Assembly: GCF_004353915.1 (NCBI RefSeq)
Contig: NZ_SMRP01000004.1
Coordinates: 294,582 to 358,581, forward strand
From: Paraburkholderia silviterrae
Lineage (GTDB): Bacteria; Pseudomonadota; Gammaproteobacteria; Burkholderiales; Burkholderiaceae
DNA: 64,000 bases
Direction: 5' to 3'
The position numbers and the translations under genes are program-made. The notes beneath the pieces are model-generated. The model was not told where the DNA came from, searched no databases, and was given only the letters and a program-made list of their open reading frames with translations. Below are positions 55,143-64,000 of the stretch, one piece after another. Position 1 is the stretch's first letter, and the number at the start of each line of letters is the position of its first letter.

Positions 55143-56810
55143 CTATCCCCGATTGCGCCCGCGCGTAGTCATCGCGGTTTCCGAGAGATCCACTTCGCGC
55201 ATCAGCTTCACCAGAGTCTCGTCGTTGATCGTCTGCCGGTTGCGCAGGTCGAGCAGCGCCGCGCGTTCGGCGCGCATCGCGGCAAGCCGCATCTGCATTT
55301 CGAGCGCCTCCGCCTCGCGCGCGTGCCTGGCGCGGTCGCGGTCGGCGTCAACTGTCGCGAGACGCCTCCGGTAGGTGTCCATCACGCGTGCCGTGACATC
55401 GGCGGCGTAGGCGGCCTGCTGTTCGTTCATATCCTCGGTCGCTTTTTCGTGCAGCGCATCCACGGCGCGGATCGCGGCCTGCGCGGCTTGCGCGCGCGCT
55501 GCACGTTCCTCGGCGGCGTGCGCCGGATGCGCGCCGCGCTTCACGCCGCGCAGCAGCAGCGGCAGCCCAACGATCGCCACCAGTAGCGAGGCGAGGATCA
55601 CCCCCGAGGCGATGAAAATGGCGCTGTCGCGTCCCGGCAGCGGCGCGCCGTTATTGAGCGCCACGGGCAACGAGAGCACGCCCGCGAGCGTGACCGCGCC
55701 GCGCACGCCGGCCACCGTGGTGATCGCCACGGTGCGCAGGCCCGGCACTGCGTTGGCCACGCCGTGGCGCGCGGCGCTGCGGCTCGCGAACCAGCGCAGC
55801 AGCCACACCCAGCCGAAGCGCATCGCGTAGAGCGCCACCAGCACGGCCGCGATATAGCCAATCAGGCGCAGCATCTGCACGTTGCTCGTGTGGTGCGCGT
55901 CGAGCAGCGCCTTGCCGAGAATCCCGGGGAATTGCAGGCCGAGCAGCGTGAACACCATGCCGTTGAAGATGAACTCGATCATCGACCACGTGCTGCTCGC
56001 GCGCACGCGCGAGGAAACCGGGCCCGTGAGCGCGACGCTCGTGTAGTTCATCATCATCCCCGCGGCCACGGCGGCCAGCACGCCCGAGACTTCGAGATGC
56101 TCGGCGATGAGGTAGGCCGCGAACGGAATCAGCAGGGTCATCACGACGCCGGGCGCGGGGTCGCCTTCCGCCGTCACGTTGAGAAAGCGCGCGGACGCGA
56201 AGCTGAAGAGCCAGCCGATCGCCGCGCCCACGGCAAGCCCGCCCGCCGCGATCAGGAAGAAGCTGAGCGTGGCTTCGCGCAGTGAGAAGTAGCCCGTGAG
56301 CGCGGCGGCCACGGCGAACTTCAGCGCGACGAGGCCGGACGCATCGTTCATCAGCGCTTCGCCTTCGAGGATGTGCATGAGCTGCGCGGGAATCTTGTCC
56401 TTGCCGGCGATGGCCGAGAGCGCCACGGCGTCGGTGGGCGAGAGCACGGCGGCGAGCGCGAAGGCCACCGGCAGCGAGATCTGCGGCACGAGCCAGTGCA
56501 CGAAATAGCCCACGGCCACCACGGTGAGCAGCACGAGGCCGAGCGCGAGCATCAGGATCGAGCGGCGCTGCATGAAGAATTCGCGCTTGGGCATGCGCCA
56601 GCCGTCCGCGAACAGCAGCGGCGGAATGAACAGCGCCATGAAGATGTCGGGGTCGAACGTCACGTGCGGATTGATGCGCGGAAACGTGAGCAACGCGCCG
56701 ATGCCGATCTGCAAAAGCGGCAGCGGCAGCTTGATGGGCAGCAAACGCACGATAACGCCCGAAAGCGCCACGGCCAGGAGCAGAATGAGAACGGTGAAAA
56801 GGGTTTCCAT
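55143..56810 (-). CDS. Na+/H+ antiporter, CPA1 family
   Basis: A 555-aa protein. About 12 transmembrane segments up to residue ~420, including FADGWRMPKREF, AAVLSPTDAVALSAIAG (ion-binding Asp region), EGEALMNDASGLVALKFA and RGAVTLAGVLSLP, all typical of bacterial NhaP/CPA1 antiporters. A ~130-residue cytoplasmic coiled-coil tail (AEERAARAQAAQAAIRAVDALHE...) follows. Exchanges Na+ or K+ for protons to control pH and salt. Confidence 0.93.
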   Translation of the reverse strand: METLFTVLILLLAVALSGVIVRLLPIKLPLPLLQIGIGALLTFPRINPHVTFDPDIFMALFIPPLLFADGWRMPKREFFMQRRSILMLALGLVLLTVVAVGYFVHWLVPQISLPVAFALAAVLSPTDAVALSAIAGKDKIPAQLMHILEGEALMNDASGLVALKFAVAAALTGYFSLREATLSFFLIAAGGLAVGAAIGWLFSFASARFLNVTAEGDPAPGVVMTLLIPFAAYLIAEHLEVSGVLAAVAAGMMMNYTSVALTGPVSSRVRASSTWSMIEFIFNGMVFTLLGLQFPGILGKALLDAHHTSNVQMLRLIGYIAAVLVALYAMRFGWVWLLRWFASRSAARHGVANAVPGLRTVAITTVAGVRGAVTLAGVLSLPVALNNGAPLPGRDSAIFIASGVILASLLVAIVGLPLLLRGVKRGAHPAHAAEERAARAQAAQAAIRAVDALHEKATEDMNEQQAAYAADVTARVMDTYRRRLATVDADRDRARHAREAEALEMQMRLAAMRAERAALLDLRNRQTINDETLVKLMREVDLSETAMTTRGRNRG

Positions 56811-57197
56811 CGATGGGGAAGGCGGGGACGCCGTGCGTCCCTTTAATGCGGAAGCGTTGCGAACGGATGCTGAGGTGCCTGGCGAGGCAGGCGGCGGCTG
56901 GCGGACAGTTTAGCTTGAGGGCGGCTCTGGACGCCGCGAAGCCGGCAGTGGCGGTGCGTGCCCGGGCGATGCGCGCGTGGTCACGCAGGAACGAGCGAGC
57001 GTCATGCACGGTTTTGGTGCGCCCCGAAGTGCTGCATGCCCGTTGAGCGCGCATGCGCGCGGGCGGCGGCGCGGATTTCGATGCGCGCCGGGTCGTGGCG
57101 TGCGTGCGCACGGACCTTGCTTGATCGCCACCGGAGGCGCAACGCAGGGACCGCCGGCACGCGAGCCGCGGCGATCAACTTGCGCGAAGAGGAAAGC

Positions 57198-58475
57198 ATG
57201 ATCACAGAGCAACAGGACAAGACGGCCACGGCGCCGCACGGCTTCGATCTGAGCGTCACGTCGGGGCTGGAGCGCTATAGCGTGCAACATGGCGAGCTCA
57301 CGCTCACGAGCGTGTTTCAGCCGGTTTTCAGTCTCTCGCACATGCGCGCGATCGGCTATGAGGGCTTCTTGCGCGCGCACGACTCGCTCGACAGGCCCAT
57401 CTCGCCCATCGACGTGTTCGGCGAAGCCGCGCGCGTGGGCGAGCTGCTCCAGATGGACCGGCTCGCGCAGGCGCTGCATCTGGAAAACTTCGCCTTGCTG
57501 GGCGCCGAGCGCGAGTGGCTGTTTCTGAACGTGCATCCGGGCACGCTGATCGAGCCGTATCACGCGGCGGCGCTGCTGGCGAACTTGCTGCGGCTCGATT
57601 TGCCGCCGCGGCGTGTCGTGCTGGAAGTGCTCGAAGCCGAGGCGACCGATCTCGACGCACTCGCGCACGCGGTGGCCGAGTTTCGCGAGCGGGGCTTTCT
57701 CGTCGCGCTCGATGACTTCGGCGCGGGCCATGTCGATATCGGCCGCGTGTGGCAGTTGAATCCCGACATCGTGAAGCTCGACCGCATCATGCTCTTGCAC
57801 GCCGCGCATCGCGCCGACATGGCCGCGACGCTGCCCGCGCTCGTCGCGCTGCTGCACGAAGCCGGCAAGCTGGTGCTGATCGAGGGCGTGGAGACGGAGC
57901 AGGAGGCCCAGCTCGCGCTCTCGTGCAACGCCGACTTCGTGCAGGGCTTCTTCTTCGCGCGGCCCGCGCCCGGCATCACTGACGCTGTGCATGCGCAGGC
58001 TGTGATCGCCGACGCCACGGAGCGTTTTCGTCAGCAGACCGAAGCACGCGAGCGCGGCACGGCGAGCCGTCTCGCGCCCTACGTGCGCGCGTTCGAGCGC
58101 GCGGCGGAGCGGCTTGGCGCGGGCGAGTCGCTGGAAGAGGTGTGCTGGAATTTTCTCGCGCTCGATCATGCGGCGCGCTGTTTTTTGCTCGACGCGAACG
58201 GACGGCAGGCGGGGCGCAACGTGGTGTTGCGCGTGGACCGCGCCGAGCACGACGCGCGTTTCTTGCCGCTAGACGACGCTCAGGGTGCGAACTGGCTGCG
58301 CCGGCCGTACTTTCGCGCGGCGCTGGTGGCGCCCGGGCGCGTGCATGTGAGCGCGCCGTATTTGTCGATCAACGAGGCGTTGCCGTGCGTGACGCTTTCG
58401 ATGGCGGTGCAGGTGGGCGATCGTTTGTGCGTGTTGTGTGGGGATGTGGACTGGCTGGCGGAGGAGGTGGATTGA
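57198..58475 (+). CDS. EAL-domain cyclic-di-GMP phosphodiesterase
   Basis: A 425-aa protein from the ATG at 57198 with GAGGAAA upstream; longer frames are Arg-rich read-through. The EAL domain keeps the metal and catalytic residues: E55 in YEGFLR, LNVHP, LEVLEAEA, D172-D173 in ALDDFGAGH, VKLDR, GVETEQE and QGFFFARP. It should cleave cyclic di-GMP. The C-terminal ~170 residues form another domain, with a ligand-sensing look (FLPLDDAQGANWLRRPYFRAALVAPGRVHVSAPYLS). No GGDEF domain. Confidence 0.92.
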   Translation: MITEQQDKTATAPHGFDLSVTSGLERYSVQHGELTLTSVFQPVFSLSHMRAIGYEGFLRAHDSLDRPISPIDVFGEAARVGELLQMDRLAQALHLENFALLGAEREWLFLNVHPGTLIEPYHAAALLANLLRLDLPPRRVVLEVLEAEATDLDALAHAVAEFRERGFLVALDDFGAGHVDIGRVWQLNPDIVKLDRIMLLHAAHRADMAATLPALVALLHEAGKLVLIEGVETEQEAQLALSCNADFVQGFFFARPAPGITDAVHAQAVIADATERFRQQTEARERGTASRLAPYVRAFERAAERLGAGESLEEVCWNFLALDHAARCFLLDANGRQAGRNVVLRVDRAEHDARFLPLDDAQGANWLRRPYFRAALVAPGRVHVSAPYLSINEALPCVTLSMAVQVGDRLCVLCGDVDWLAEEVD

Positions 58476-58507
58476 GCGCGCTTTGCCGTGTTTTGTATCG
58501 ATGAAAA

Positions 58508-58540
58508 AAACGGCGCGAGTGTGAAGCACTCGCGCCGTTT
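58508..58540. terminator. Bidirectional terminator
   Basis: AAACGGCGCGAGTG, 5-base loop TGAAG, CACTCGCGCCGTTT: perfect 14-bp arms with A and T runs at the two sides, between convergent genes ending at 58475 and 58566. Confidence 0.88.
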
Positions 58541-58565
58541 GCTTGCTTGATACTGAAAGCGCCGC

Positions 58566-61500
58566 TTATTTGGCGACCACCACCGGAATGCCGCGCAATG
58601 CGCCCGCGCCCTTGAACGAGGCAAGTGCCTCATTCACCGCCGCGCTCGTCTTCACGTCGATATTCAGGCGCGTGGCGAGTTCGCGCTCGCTGCGTTTGAC
58701 CGAGGCGAGATTCGCGAGCTTCACGTGGCCGTAGCCGCGCACGCGCTGATACAGGCTCGCGAACTTCGCGAGATCGGCGGCTTTGTCAGCCGTGACACCT
58801 GCGAGTGCGGCGCGCAGCGTCGCTTCGTAGTCGTCGGCGAGGGCGCGCTCCATGCGGCGCTCGAGCGTCTTGCCGAACGGATCGAGCCACGTGCCGCGCA
58901 CGCCGCGTCCCTTCGCGAGCAGTGCGAACCCGGTCCACAGCCACTGGCCGAACTGCATCTTGCGCGGATGCTGGCCGTTCTTCTCACGTGCGATGAGCGG
59001 CGGCGCGAGATTGAACTTCACCGTGAAGTCGTTGCCCGCACGGCCTTCGAACTGCGCTTCGAGCGCGGCGCGGAAGGCCGGATCGGCGTGCAGGCGCGCC
59101 ACTTCGTATTCGTCCTTCACCGCGAGCAGGCGATAGAACGTGTTCGCCACAGCGCGCGCGAGAGCTTGATCGGTGGATTTGTCGGCGCCGCGTGCCGAGT
59201 CGACCAGCGCACGATACCGCTTCACATAGCCCGCGCCGCCATAGGCGAGCAGACGCTGCTCGCGGTCGGCGACCAGCTCGTCGAGCGTTTGCGTGAGCTT
59301 GCGCACCGTCGCTTTTGCGGCAGCCGCGCGCTGCGTGTCCAGCGCTTCGAGTGCGGCCGCATCGGCGGCGGCGAGGCGTCCGATCGAGAACGCGAGCAGA
59401 TTCGCCTGCACGGCCACGTTGTTCAGCTCGATCGCCCGCGTGAGCGCCGCGAGCGAAACGGGCACGAGGCCGAGCTGCCACGCGAAGCCGAGCATCACGA
59501 TGTTCGCGCCGATGGTGTCTCCCAGGAAGCGTTGCGCGAGGGCTTGCGCATCGCAGGCCGCAAGCGGATCTTGCGCAAGCGTGGCGCCGCCCGTCGCCGC
59601 ATGGCGCATCTTCGCGAGCAGCGCATCGGCGTGCAGGTTCGCTTCGGGGTTCTGCACGAACGTCGCGTTCGGAATCTCATGCGTGTTCACGACGATGCGC
59701 GTGCGGTCGTGGCGCACGGTCTGCAGCGCGTCGGCGCTCGCGCCCACCACCATGTCGCAGGCGAGCAGCAGGTCGGCCTGCTGGGTGTCGATGCGCACCT
59801 GGTTGAGCAGCGCATCGGTCGCGGCAAAACGCACGAACGACAGCACCGAGCCGCCCTTCTGCGCGAAGCCCATGAAATCGAGCACGGACGCGCTCTTGCC
59901 TTCCAGATGCGCGGCCATGCTGATGAGCGCGCCCACCGTCACCACGCCCGTGCCGCCCACGCCGGTCACGAGGATGTCGTAGGGCGCGTTGTCCAGATGC
60001 GTGGCCGGAAGGGGCAACGCATTCACGCGCGCGGCGAGCGCCTGCGGATCGAACGCGGCGCCCGCCGCCTTCTTGAGCTTGCCGCCTTCGATGGTCACGA
60101 AGCTCGGGCAGAAGCCGTTCACGCACGAATAGTCCTTGTTGCACGACGACTGGTCGATGCGGCGCTTGCGGCCCAGCTCCGTTTCCACGGGCTCGACCGA
60201 GAGGCAGTTCGACTGCACGCCGCAATCGCCGCAGCCTTCGCAGACTTCCTCGTTGATAAAGAGGCGCTTGTCCGGGTCGGGGAATTCGCCTTTCTTGCGG
60301 CGGCGGCGCTTCTCGGCGGCGCAGGTCTGGTCGTAGATCAGCACGGTCACGCCCGGCGTTTCGCGCAGCTCGCGCTGCACGGTGTCGAGCTCGTCGCGGT
60401 GATGGAACGTCGTGCCCTTCGGGAACAGGCCGTGATGGCCGTCGTACTTCTCGGGCTCGTCGCTCACCACCACGAAGCGCGAGACGCCCTCGGCTTCCAC
60501 CTGGCGCGCGATCTGCGGCACGGAGATGCTGCCGTCCACGGGCTGGCCGCCCGTCATCGCCACGGCGTCGTTGTAGAGGATCTTGTAGGTGATGTTGGCC
60601 TTCGCGGCCACGGCCTGGCGGATCGCAAGGATGCCTGAATGAAAGTAGGTGCCGTCGCCGAGATTCTGGAACACGTGCGGCATTTTCGTGAACATCGAGT
60701 GCGCGGCCCAGTCCACGCCTTCGCCGCCCATCTGGATGAGGCCGGTGGTGTCGCGCTCCATCCACGAAGCCATGAAGTGGCAGCCGATGCCGGCCTGCGC
60801 AATCGAGCCTTCGGGCACTTTCGTCGAGGTATTGTGCGGGCAGCCCGAGCAGAAGTAGGGCGTGCGCTTCACGGCGTCTGCGACGTTCGAAAGAATCTGC
60901 GGTGCGACGAGGTCGACCACGCGCTCGCGGCGGTCGAGCGCCGGCTTGTGCTTTGCGAGCCACGCGGCGAACACGGGAAGGATGCGCGAGGGACGCAGCT
61001 CGCCCAGCTCGGAGAGCAGCAGCGTGCCGTCCTCGGCGTGCTTGCCGACGATGCTCGGGCGCGCGCCTTCCTTGCGGTTGTAGAGATGGTCCTTGATCTG
61101 CTGCTCGATCACAGGGCCTTTCTCTTCGATCACGAGCACGTCGGTCAGGCCCGAGACGAAGGCGTCGAGGCGCGACATCTCCAGCGGGAACGAAAGCCCC
61201 ACCTTGTAGATGCGCACACCGGCGCGATCGAGGTCCTCGACCGTGAGATCGAGGCGGCGCAGCGTTTCCATCAGGTCCAGATGCGCCTTGCCGCAGGTGA
61301 CGATGCCCACGTTCGCGTGCGGGCTCGGCGCGATCCACTTGTCGATGCTGTTCGCGCGCGCGAAGTGGCGCACGGCGTCGAGCTTGGCCGCGAGGCGCTG
61401 CTCGATCGCGAGGCTCGGCAGATCGGGCCAGCGGTTGTGCAGGCCGCCCGTGGGCGGTGTAAAGCCTGCCGGTGCCTGCCAGTCCGTTTTCAGCGCATCG

Positions 61501-62180
61501 AGATCGACGGTCGAGCCCGACTCCACTGTCTCCGAAATCGCCTTGTAGCCCACCCAGGCGCCCGAGTAGCGCGAGAGCGCCCAGCCGTACAGCCCGAATT
61601 CGAGCATGTCCGCAATGTTCGAAGGATTCACGATGGGCATGTGCCACGCCATCAACGCGAAGTCGCTCTGATGCGGCATCGACGACGACACGCAGCCGTG
61701 ATCGTCGCCCGCCACCACGAGCACGCCGCCGTGCGGCGACGAGCCGTAGGCGTTGCCGTGCTTGAGCGCGTCGCCGGCGCGGTCGACGCCGGGGCCCTTG
61801 CCGTACCACATCGCGAACACGCCTTCGACGGTGCGCTCCGGGTCCGCTTCCACGCGCTGCGTGCCGAGCACGGCGGTGCCGCCCAGCTCCTCGTTGATGG
61901 CAGGCAAAAAGCGCACGTCGGCGGCTTCGAGCAGCTTCTTGGCCTTCCAGGCCTGCTGGTCGACCATGCCGAGCGGCGAGCCGCGATAGCCGCTGATGAA
62001 GCCCGCCGTGTTCAGCCCATGCACGCGATCGAGCGCGCGCTGCATCAGCGGCAGGCGGATGAGCGCCTGGGTGCCGGTGAGGAAGATGCGGCCGCGCGTG
62101 GCGGTGAGATTGTCGGTGAGCTTGTAATCAGCGAGAGGCGGCGTGGAAGCCGTGTCGCCGAACGCGGGGCGCGCGGTCAT
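58566..62180 (-). CDS. Indolepyruvate ferredoxin oxidoreductase family protein (fused subunits)
   Basis: A 1204-aa fusion of the alpha (TPP, 2-oxoacid-binding) and gamma-type subunits. TGTQALIRLPLMQRALDRVHGLNTAGFISGYRGSPLG opens the pyrimidine-binding part. Cys clusters CSGCPHN, CEGCGDCGVQSNC and CNKDYSCVNGFCP bind iron-sulphur clusters. TGVGGTGVVTVGALISMAAHLEG begins the gamma-like part. It oxidatively decarboxylates aryl pyruvates from aromatic amino-acid breakdown to acyl-CoA. GGAG lies before the ATG. Confidence 0.93.
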   Translation of the reverse strand: MTARPAFGDTASTPPLADYKLTDNLTATRGRIFLTGTQALIRLPLMQRALDRVHGLNTAGFISGYRGSPLGMVDQQAWKAKKLLEAADVRFLPAINEELGGTAVLGTQRVEADPERTVEGVFAMWYGKGPGVDRAGDALKHGNAYGSSPHGGVLVVAGDDHGCVSSSMPHQSDFALMAWHMPIVNPSNIADMLEFGLYGWALSRYSGAWVGYKAISETVESGSTVDLDALKTDWQAPAGFTPPTGGLHNRWPDLPSLAIEQRLAAKLDAVRHFARANSIDKWIAPSPHANVGIVTCGKAHLDLMETLRRLDLTVEDLDRAGVRIYKVGLSFPLEMSRLDAFVSGLTDVLVIEEKGPVIEQQIKDHLYNRKEGARPSIVGKHAEDGTLLLSELGELRPSRILPVFAAWLAKHKPALDRRERVVDLVAPQILSNVADAVKRTPYFCSGCPHNTSTKVPEGSIAQAGIGCHFMASWMERDTTGLIQMGGEGVDWAAHSMFTKMPHVFQNLGDGTYFHSGILAIRQAVAAKANITYKILYNDAVAMTGGQPVDGSISVPQIARQVEAEGVSRFVVVSDEPEKYDGHHGLFPKGTTFHHRDELDTVQRELRETPGVTVLIYDQTCAAEKRRRRKKGEFPDPDKRLFINEEVCEGCGDCGVQSNCLSVEPVETELGRKRRIDQSSCNKDYSCVNGFCPSFVTIEGGKLKKAAGAAFDPQALAARVNALPLPATHLDNAPYDILVTGVGGTGVVTVGALISMAAHLEGKSASVLDFMGFAQKGGSVLSFVRFAATDALLNQVRIDTQQADLLLACDMVVGASADALQTVRHDRTRIVVNTHEIPNATFVQNPEANLHADALLAKMRHAATGGATLAQDPLAACDAQALAQRFLGDTIGANIVMLGFAWQLGLVPVSLAALTRAIELNNVAVQANLLAFSIGRLAAADAAALEALDTQRAAAAKATVRKLTQTLDELVADREQRLLAYGGAGYVKRYRALVDSARGADKSTDQALARAVANTFYRLLAVKDEYEVARLHADPAFRAALEAQFEGRAGNDFTVKFNLAPPLIAREKNGQHPRKMQFGQWLWTGFALLAKGRGVRGTWLDPFGKTLERRMERALADDYEATLRAALAGVTADKAADLAKFASLYQRVRGYGHVKLANLASVKRSERELATRLNIDVKTSAAVNEALASFKGAGALRGIPVVVAK

Positions 62181-62379
62181 GAGGAGTCTCCATTTATTGC
62201 TGTCGTACGCCCTGGGTGGAGGGCGGCGAGGAAGACTCTATTTTTTCGCGCCAATGACGGAAATATTTTGCTAACTGACCGGGCGCGGGTGCGATTCGCG
62301 CGACAGGCTGCCCGTGGCGGGCAAATTTTGAGAAAGATCTCCCTGGCGGGCTTTGGACGACCCGCGAAACCGGCCGGAG

Positions 62380-63495
62380 TCAGATCACGTGCGGGCCGTA
62401 CGGCTTGGTGTCGTCGAATGGCGTGACGTCGTGAAAGTGCGAGTAGTCCATGACGCTCACGCCGTCCACCTCGCTAATCAGATCGACGTAGCGGTACTGC
62501 CAGCGGATCTGCGCGTCCGACCAGATGTGGCGCGCCTGCATGGTTTGCGCGGTCGACTCGTCCGAGCCTTCGATCACGACGTGCAGCGCCGCGGTCTGGC
62601 GCGCAAGCGATTCGGCCGTGGCGCCGAACAGCGGGCTCGATTCGTCGATGATGTGCATGAGGTTCCAGCCGAGCGTGAAGAGCGGATGCTCCGAGCGCAC
62701 GAGCTTGAGGTCATAGATGCGCCGTGCGGTGTAGCCGTCCGAGGAGGTCTCGACGCGGATCAGGCGCAGCTTCGCCTGCGCTTCGGCGATCACGTTCTGG
62801 CGCGCGTTGGCGGCGCGCACCATCAGTGTCATGCGGCCTTCGATCGGATGCACGACCACCTGGTTGGCGAACAGGATCTTCGCGCGCGGTCGCGAGAAGC
62901 GCGCGAACACGAGCCCCGTGGCCAATGCGACGCCCGACATGCCGACGAAGATCTCGAGCGTCGCGACGAGGTGGGCATAGATCGTTTGTGGATGCATGTC
63001 GCCGTAGCCGACCGTGGCGAGCGTCTCGACGCTGAAGAAGAACGCGCCGAGGAAGCCGTGCGGGTACTGGTTGGCAATGGGCGCCGTGCCAAGTTGATAG
63101 AGGCACGCGAAGATGCCGTTGAGCACGATGAAGAGGCCGGCGAGCGAGGCGAAGAACGTGGGCCAGCGCATCGTGAGCGCGAAGTGATAGAAGTCGCGCC
63201 AGGTCTGCACGGGCATGCCGTAGACCAGAATCTTCCGCGAGCCGAATTCCAGCTTGCGCGGGCTGCCGTGATGGGCTTCGGGCTCGCGTGCGGGGGCGGT
63301 GGATGCCGCCTTGGTGGAGGCCGCAGCGGTGGAGGCCGCCGCGGTGGAAACCGGTGGGCACAGCGCGTCGGTCGAGGTTTCTTCGGGTTGCTCATCCGCT
63401 CCTTTGGCAGGCGGCGCGTGCACTGCGGAGGCGTCTTGCGCGGCCGGCCCGTTGGCATTCTCGTATGCGTTGCGCTCCGGCATTTCGGGTGTCAT
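62380..63495 (-). CDS. KirBac-type inward-rectifier potassium channel
   Basis: A 371-aa protein. The selectivity filter TVGYGDMHP lies between two membrane helices (FFASLAGLFIVLNGIFACLYQLG and LEIFVGMSGVALATGLVFARFSRPRAKILFA). The large C-terminal part (VVHPIEGRMTLMVRAANARQNVIAEAQAKLRLIR...) is the cytoplasmic Kir gating domain. The slide helix RDFYHFALTMRW precedes the pore. An unusual N-terminal ~80-residue tail is low in complexity (repeated AAAST and KAAST). Confidence 0.93.
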   Translation of the reverse strand: MTPEMPERNAYENANGPAAQDASAVHAPPAKGADEQPEETSTDALCPPVSTAAASTAAASTKAASTAPAREPEAHHGSPRKLEFGSRKILVYGMPVQTWRDFYHFALTMRWPTFFASLAGLFIVLNGIFACLYQLGTAPIANQYPHGFLGAFFFSVETLATVGYGDMHPQTIYAHLVATLEIFVGMSGVALATGLVFARFSRPRAKILFANQVVVHPIEGRMTLMVRAANARQNVIAEAQAKLRLIRVETSSDGYTARRIYDLKLVRSEHPLFTLGWNLMHIIDESSPLFGATAESLARQTAALHVVIEGSDESTAQTMQARHIWSDAQIRWQYRYVDLISEVDGVSVMDYSHFHDVTPFDDTKPYGPHVI

Positions 63496-63637
63496 GGTGG
63501 TCGCTTCTTCGGGGATGGGGGGCGAAATGAGGAGCCAAGCGTAGCAATCCCCGAGAAACCGGACAAGCGCGCACCCGCGCAGCGGCCCTGCGCGGGATCA
63601 AGCGAGCACTCGGAGGCGGGCGGTGCGCCCGCGCCGG

Positions 63638-63883
63638 TCATGGAAACGCGTGCGGCTTCGGAATGCCCGCGCCGTGCTCAATGTCGGCGATGGCCTGGCG
63701 GTGCGCGGCGTCGACGGCTACAGCGGGCGCCTCGAAGCCCTTGTTGCCGCCAATCGTGACCCACTGCTGCACGGGCTTGTCGCGATGCGTGATCTGATAT
63801 TCGGCGTCCCAGCGCGCGCCCTGCAGTTCGAGCGGATGCACGTGGATGGCGTAGACGCCATAGAGAAAGAGCTGTTCGGCCAT
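63638..63883 (-). CDS. Conserved hypothetical protein, 81 aa
   Basis: Starts at the second of two close ATGs (63883), six bases after AGGAG; the ATG at 63889 is the alternative. LYGVYAIHVHPLELQGARWDAEYQITHRDKPVQQW suggests a small beta-rich fold. Function unknown. Preceded by a hairpin in its leader. Confidence 0.75.
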   Translation of the reverse strand: MAEQLFLYGVYAIHVHPLELQGARWDAEYQITHRDKPVQQWVTIGGNKGFEAPAVAVDAAHRQAIADIEHGAGIPKPHAFP

Positions 63884-63897
63884 GTTCATCTCCTGTC

Positions 63898-63930
63898 GAC
63901 CAGAGTGGGGGCAACCCACTTAGTCTGGTC
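63898..63930 (-). promoter_or_regulatory. Hairpin in the leader of the 81-aa protein gene
   Basis: GACCAGA (63898-63904) pairs with TCTGGTC (63924-63930), and GTGGG (63905-63909) with CCCAC (63915-63919) inside it. It lies directly before the Shine-Dalgarno in the minus-strand transcript and might control translation. Confidence 0.5.
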
Positions 63931-64000
63931 CCATGCACAGCAGCCGGTCGGGGCCCGTTACGGGTATGAACAGGCCCCGGGTCAAACCCGTTCGTGCGCG

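Noticed and set aside
58725..60638. 637-codon plus-strand open frame opposite the indolepyruvate oxidoreductase
   Set aside because: Arg/His-rich antisense frame typical of high-GC DNA; the minus strand carries all family motifs.

Overview
The window is high-GC proteobacterial DNA, most likely a Burkholderia-group genome (Paraburkholderia, Caballeronia or Burkholderia). The evidence is the right-hand third: a 16-stranded Burkholderia-type porin, DUF4148 and BPSL0761-family proteins, a bufferin (bufABC) operon, a KirBac channel and a fused indolepyruvate oxidoreductase, all GC-rich with Burkholderiales-like codon use. No tRNA, rRNA, integrase or CRISPR array is visible.

Bases 1 to about 44.75 kb form an accessory, defence-rich island. 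(a) 1-1.3 kb is non-coding, with a ~240-bp direct repeat and phased 16-bp repeats that look like a mobile-element end. (b) 1.3-18.0 kb is one tight operon: SNF2-type helicase, very large N6-adenine methylase, 2139-aa DEAD/DUF1998 helicase with a possible nuclease tail, and an SF1 helicase with a RelE/ParE-like head. It resembles DISARM, Druantia and Hma-type systems but matches no layout I know exactly. (c) 18.2-19.1 kb holds a GIY-YIG-like ORF and an unknown ORF on the minus strand. (d) 19.4-25.0 kb has a sigma-factor-like gene and a partner, then a four-gene bacterial ubiquitin-like conjugation operon (Ubl, E2, JAB, E1; bilABCD) and a membrane protein. The same promoter-like motif, with identical internal spacing, lies before the sigma-like gene and three times in tandem before bilA, so the sigma-like protein may switch on the conjugation system. 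(e) 25.1-30.65 kb has an ietAS-like AAA ATPase/subtilase pair, then a second subtilase overlapping a 71-aa protein that looks like a free-standing propeptide inhibitor. (f) 30.7-32.7 kb has a ribbon-helix-helix protein with a histone-H1-like repeat tail and a flavin monooxygenase-like protein. (g) 33.3-42.7 kb is a mixed block: two HEAGH (FtsH-peptidase-like) proteins, a PD-(D/E)XK nuclease, Sir2, KptA (Tpt1), an HTH-HAD 'RNA repair' phosphatase, an MbcA/ParS-like protein, XRE regulators and unknowns. (h) 42.7-44.0 kb is non-coding, followed by an XRE-SymE pair.

From about 44.76 kb to the end the DNA looks like ordinary chromosome: SRPBCC protein, porin, membrane protein, DUF4148 protein, bufABC, DUF2239 protein with repeated ACCCGGGT sites, an intact ISAs1-family insertion sequence (52079-53314, perfect 17-bp ends, perfect 10-bp target duplication), an NCS2 nucleobase permease, a CPA1 Na+/H+ antiporter, an EAL-domain protein, indolepyruvate ferredoxin oxidoreductase, a KirBac potassium channel and a small conserved protein.

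The observations most worth following are the shared promoter motif linking the sigma-like gene to the ubiquitin-like operon, the subtilase with a separately encoded inhibitor, the enlarged helicase-methylase operon, and the KptA/HAD/Sir2 cluster. All family assignments come from reading motifs by eye; no database search was run.
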